Origin: Pseudomonadota bacterium
GTDB lineage: Bacteria; Pseudomonadota; Alphaproteobacteria; Sphingomonadales; Sphingomonadaceae
Direction: 5' to 3'
NCBI GenBank assembly: GCA_023432995.1
Contig: JAEZES010000155.1
Location: 1 to 5,217, forward strand
DNA length: 5,217 nucleotides
Positions 4,873 to 5,217 of this stretch are shown piece by piece. Positions within the stretch are counted from its first letter, which is position 1; each line of letters begins with the position of its first letter. Position numbers and translations under genes: made by a program. Under the pieces are notes generated by a model. That model made no database searches and was not told the origin of the DNA. It was given only the letters and a program-made list of their open reading frames with translations.

Positions 4873-4886
4873 CCGGCGTTAGCCGG
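4873..4886 (+). other. Hairpin directly before the DUF559 start codon
   Basis: CCGGC (4873-4877) and GCCGG (4882-4886) pair around GTTA and end four bases before ATG 4891, where a ribosome binding site should be. No Shine-Dalgarno sequence is visible. If ATG 4891 is used, this stem would cover the ribosome landing site and keep translation low; otherwise the true start may be elsewhere, for example TTG 4858. Confidence 0.35.
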
Positions 4887-4890
4887 GGCC

Positions 4891-5217
4891 ATGCCGATCG
4901 GGTCGACCAGTCGCTTCGCACGGACGCTGCGCCGGAATGCCCCTGATGCCGAAGGCAAGCTTTGGCAGTGCTTGCGCAGTCGCCAACTCGGCGGATTCAA
5001 GGTTCGGCGGCAGGCCACCGTGGGCTATCATGTGGTCGATTTCCTTTGCCCCGAGAAACGCCTCGTCGTCGAACTCGACGGGGGCCAGCACACTCCGGAG
5101 CGTGATGCGGCGCGAACGGCTCGGCTCGAAGCCGCGGGCTATCGAGTGATCCGCTTCTGGAACGACGATGCGCAGGGGAACACCGACGCAGTGCTGGAGG
5201 CGATCCTGCGAGAGGCG
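4891..5217 (+). CDS. DUF559 endonuclease-like protein (VSR/PD-(D/E)xK-related), 3' end cut by window edge
   Basis: 109 codons are visible from ATG 4891, with no stop before the right edge. The residues follow the DUF559 family closely: FARTLRRNAPDAEGKLWQCLR (9-29), GGFKVRRQATVGYHVVDF (34-51), RLVVELDGGQH (57-67), RDAARTARLEAAGYRVIRFWNDD (71-93) and AVLEAIL (100-106). Asp50, Glu61, Asp63 and His67 fall where the catalytic or metal-binding residues of the very-short-patch-repair endonuclease-like fold are expected. The family is usually about 110-125 residues, so only the last few are probably missing. Its biological role is not established; DNA nicking or cleavage is inferred from the fold. 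The start is uncertain: no ribosome binding site precedes ATG 4891 and the frame is open upstream through repeat copy C. It does not appear related in function to the catabolic genes on the left. Confidence 0.87.
   Translation, partial: MPIGSTSRFARTLRRNAPDAEGKLWQCLRSRQLGGFKVRRQATVGYHVVDFLCPEKRLVVELDGGQHTPERDAARTARLEAAGYRVIRFWNDDAQGNTDAVLEAILREA

Noticed and set aside
4937..5149. Plus-strand 70-codon frame inside the DUF559 gene
   Set aside because: Different frame from the DUF559 motifs, Ser-rich and without similarity to anything I recognise.

Overview
The window is GC-rich (roughly two thirds G+C by eye) with tightly packed genes, and it looks like chromosomal DNA of an alphaproteobacterium. 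A sphingomonad (Sphingomonas, Novosphingobium or Erythrobacter relatives) is my best guess. This rests on codon use, on the protein types (a PQQ-dependent dehydrogenase beside NmrA-type and SnoaL-like proteins, and a DUF559 endonuclease), and on interspersed GGGAGAAG hairpin repeats. It is an inference, not a database identification.

Layout. A minus-strand group reads from right to left. It starts with an NAD(P)H-binding NmrA/QOR2-like protein (3511 to 2597, TTG start). This is joined by an ATGA stop/start overlap to a 732-residue lipoprotein-type PQQ alcohol dehydrogenase with a C-terminal cytochrome c domain (2600 to 402). After a 212-base gap filled by two inverted copies of a two-hairpin repeat comes the N-terminus of an aldehyde dehydrogenase (189 to beyond base 1). 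Divergently, on the plus strand, lie a SnoaL/NTF2-fold protein (3581-4078), a 213-base spacer with an 18-bp palindrome and a pair of direct repeats, a DUF1905-OmdA (YdeI-like) protein (4292-4783), a third copy of the two-hairpin repeat, and a DUF559 endonuclease-like gene cut by the right edge (4891-5217+).

How the genes may work together. The PQQ dehydrogenase would oxidise an alcohol outside the inner membrane and pass electrons through its own haem to the respiratory chain. The aldehyde dehydrogenase could then oxidise the aldehyde in the cytoplasm. The NmrA-type reductase and the SnoaL-like protein, possibly a small dehydratase/isomerase-type enzyme, would be accessory steps in breaking down one compound. 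The substrate cannot be read from the sequence. The 69-base divergent region holds two overlapping promoter candidates and a perfect inverted repeat that supplies the ribosome binding sites of both genes. The OmdA/DUF559 part looks unrelated to the catabolic genes.

The most notable signal is the two-hairpin repeat. It is present three times, its first stem changes sequence while keeping its pairing, and one copy supplies the end of the OmdA-type gene and stands just before the DUF559 gene. I see no CRISPR array, tRNA, rRNA, insertion sequence or phage gene. No stretch over 300 bases lacks a gene.
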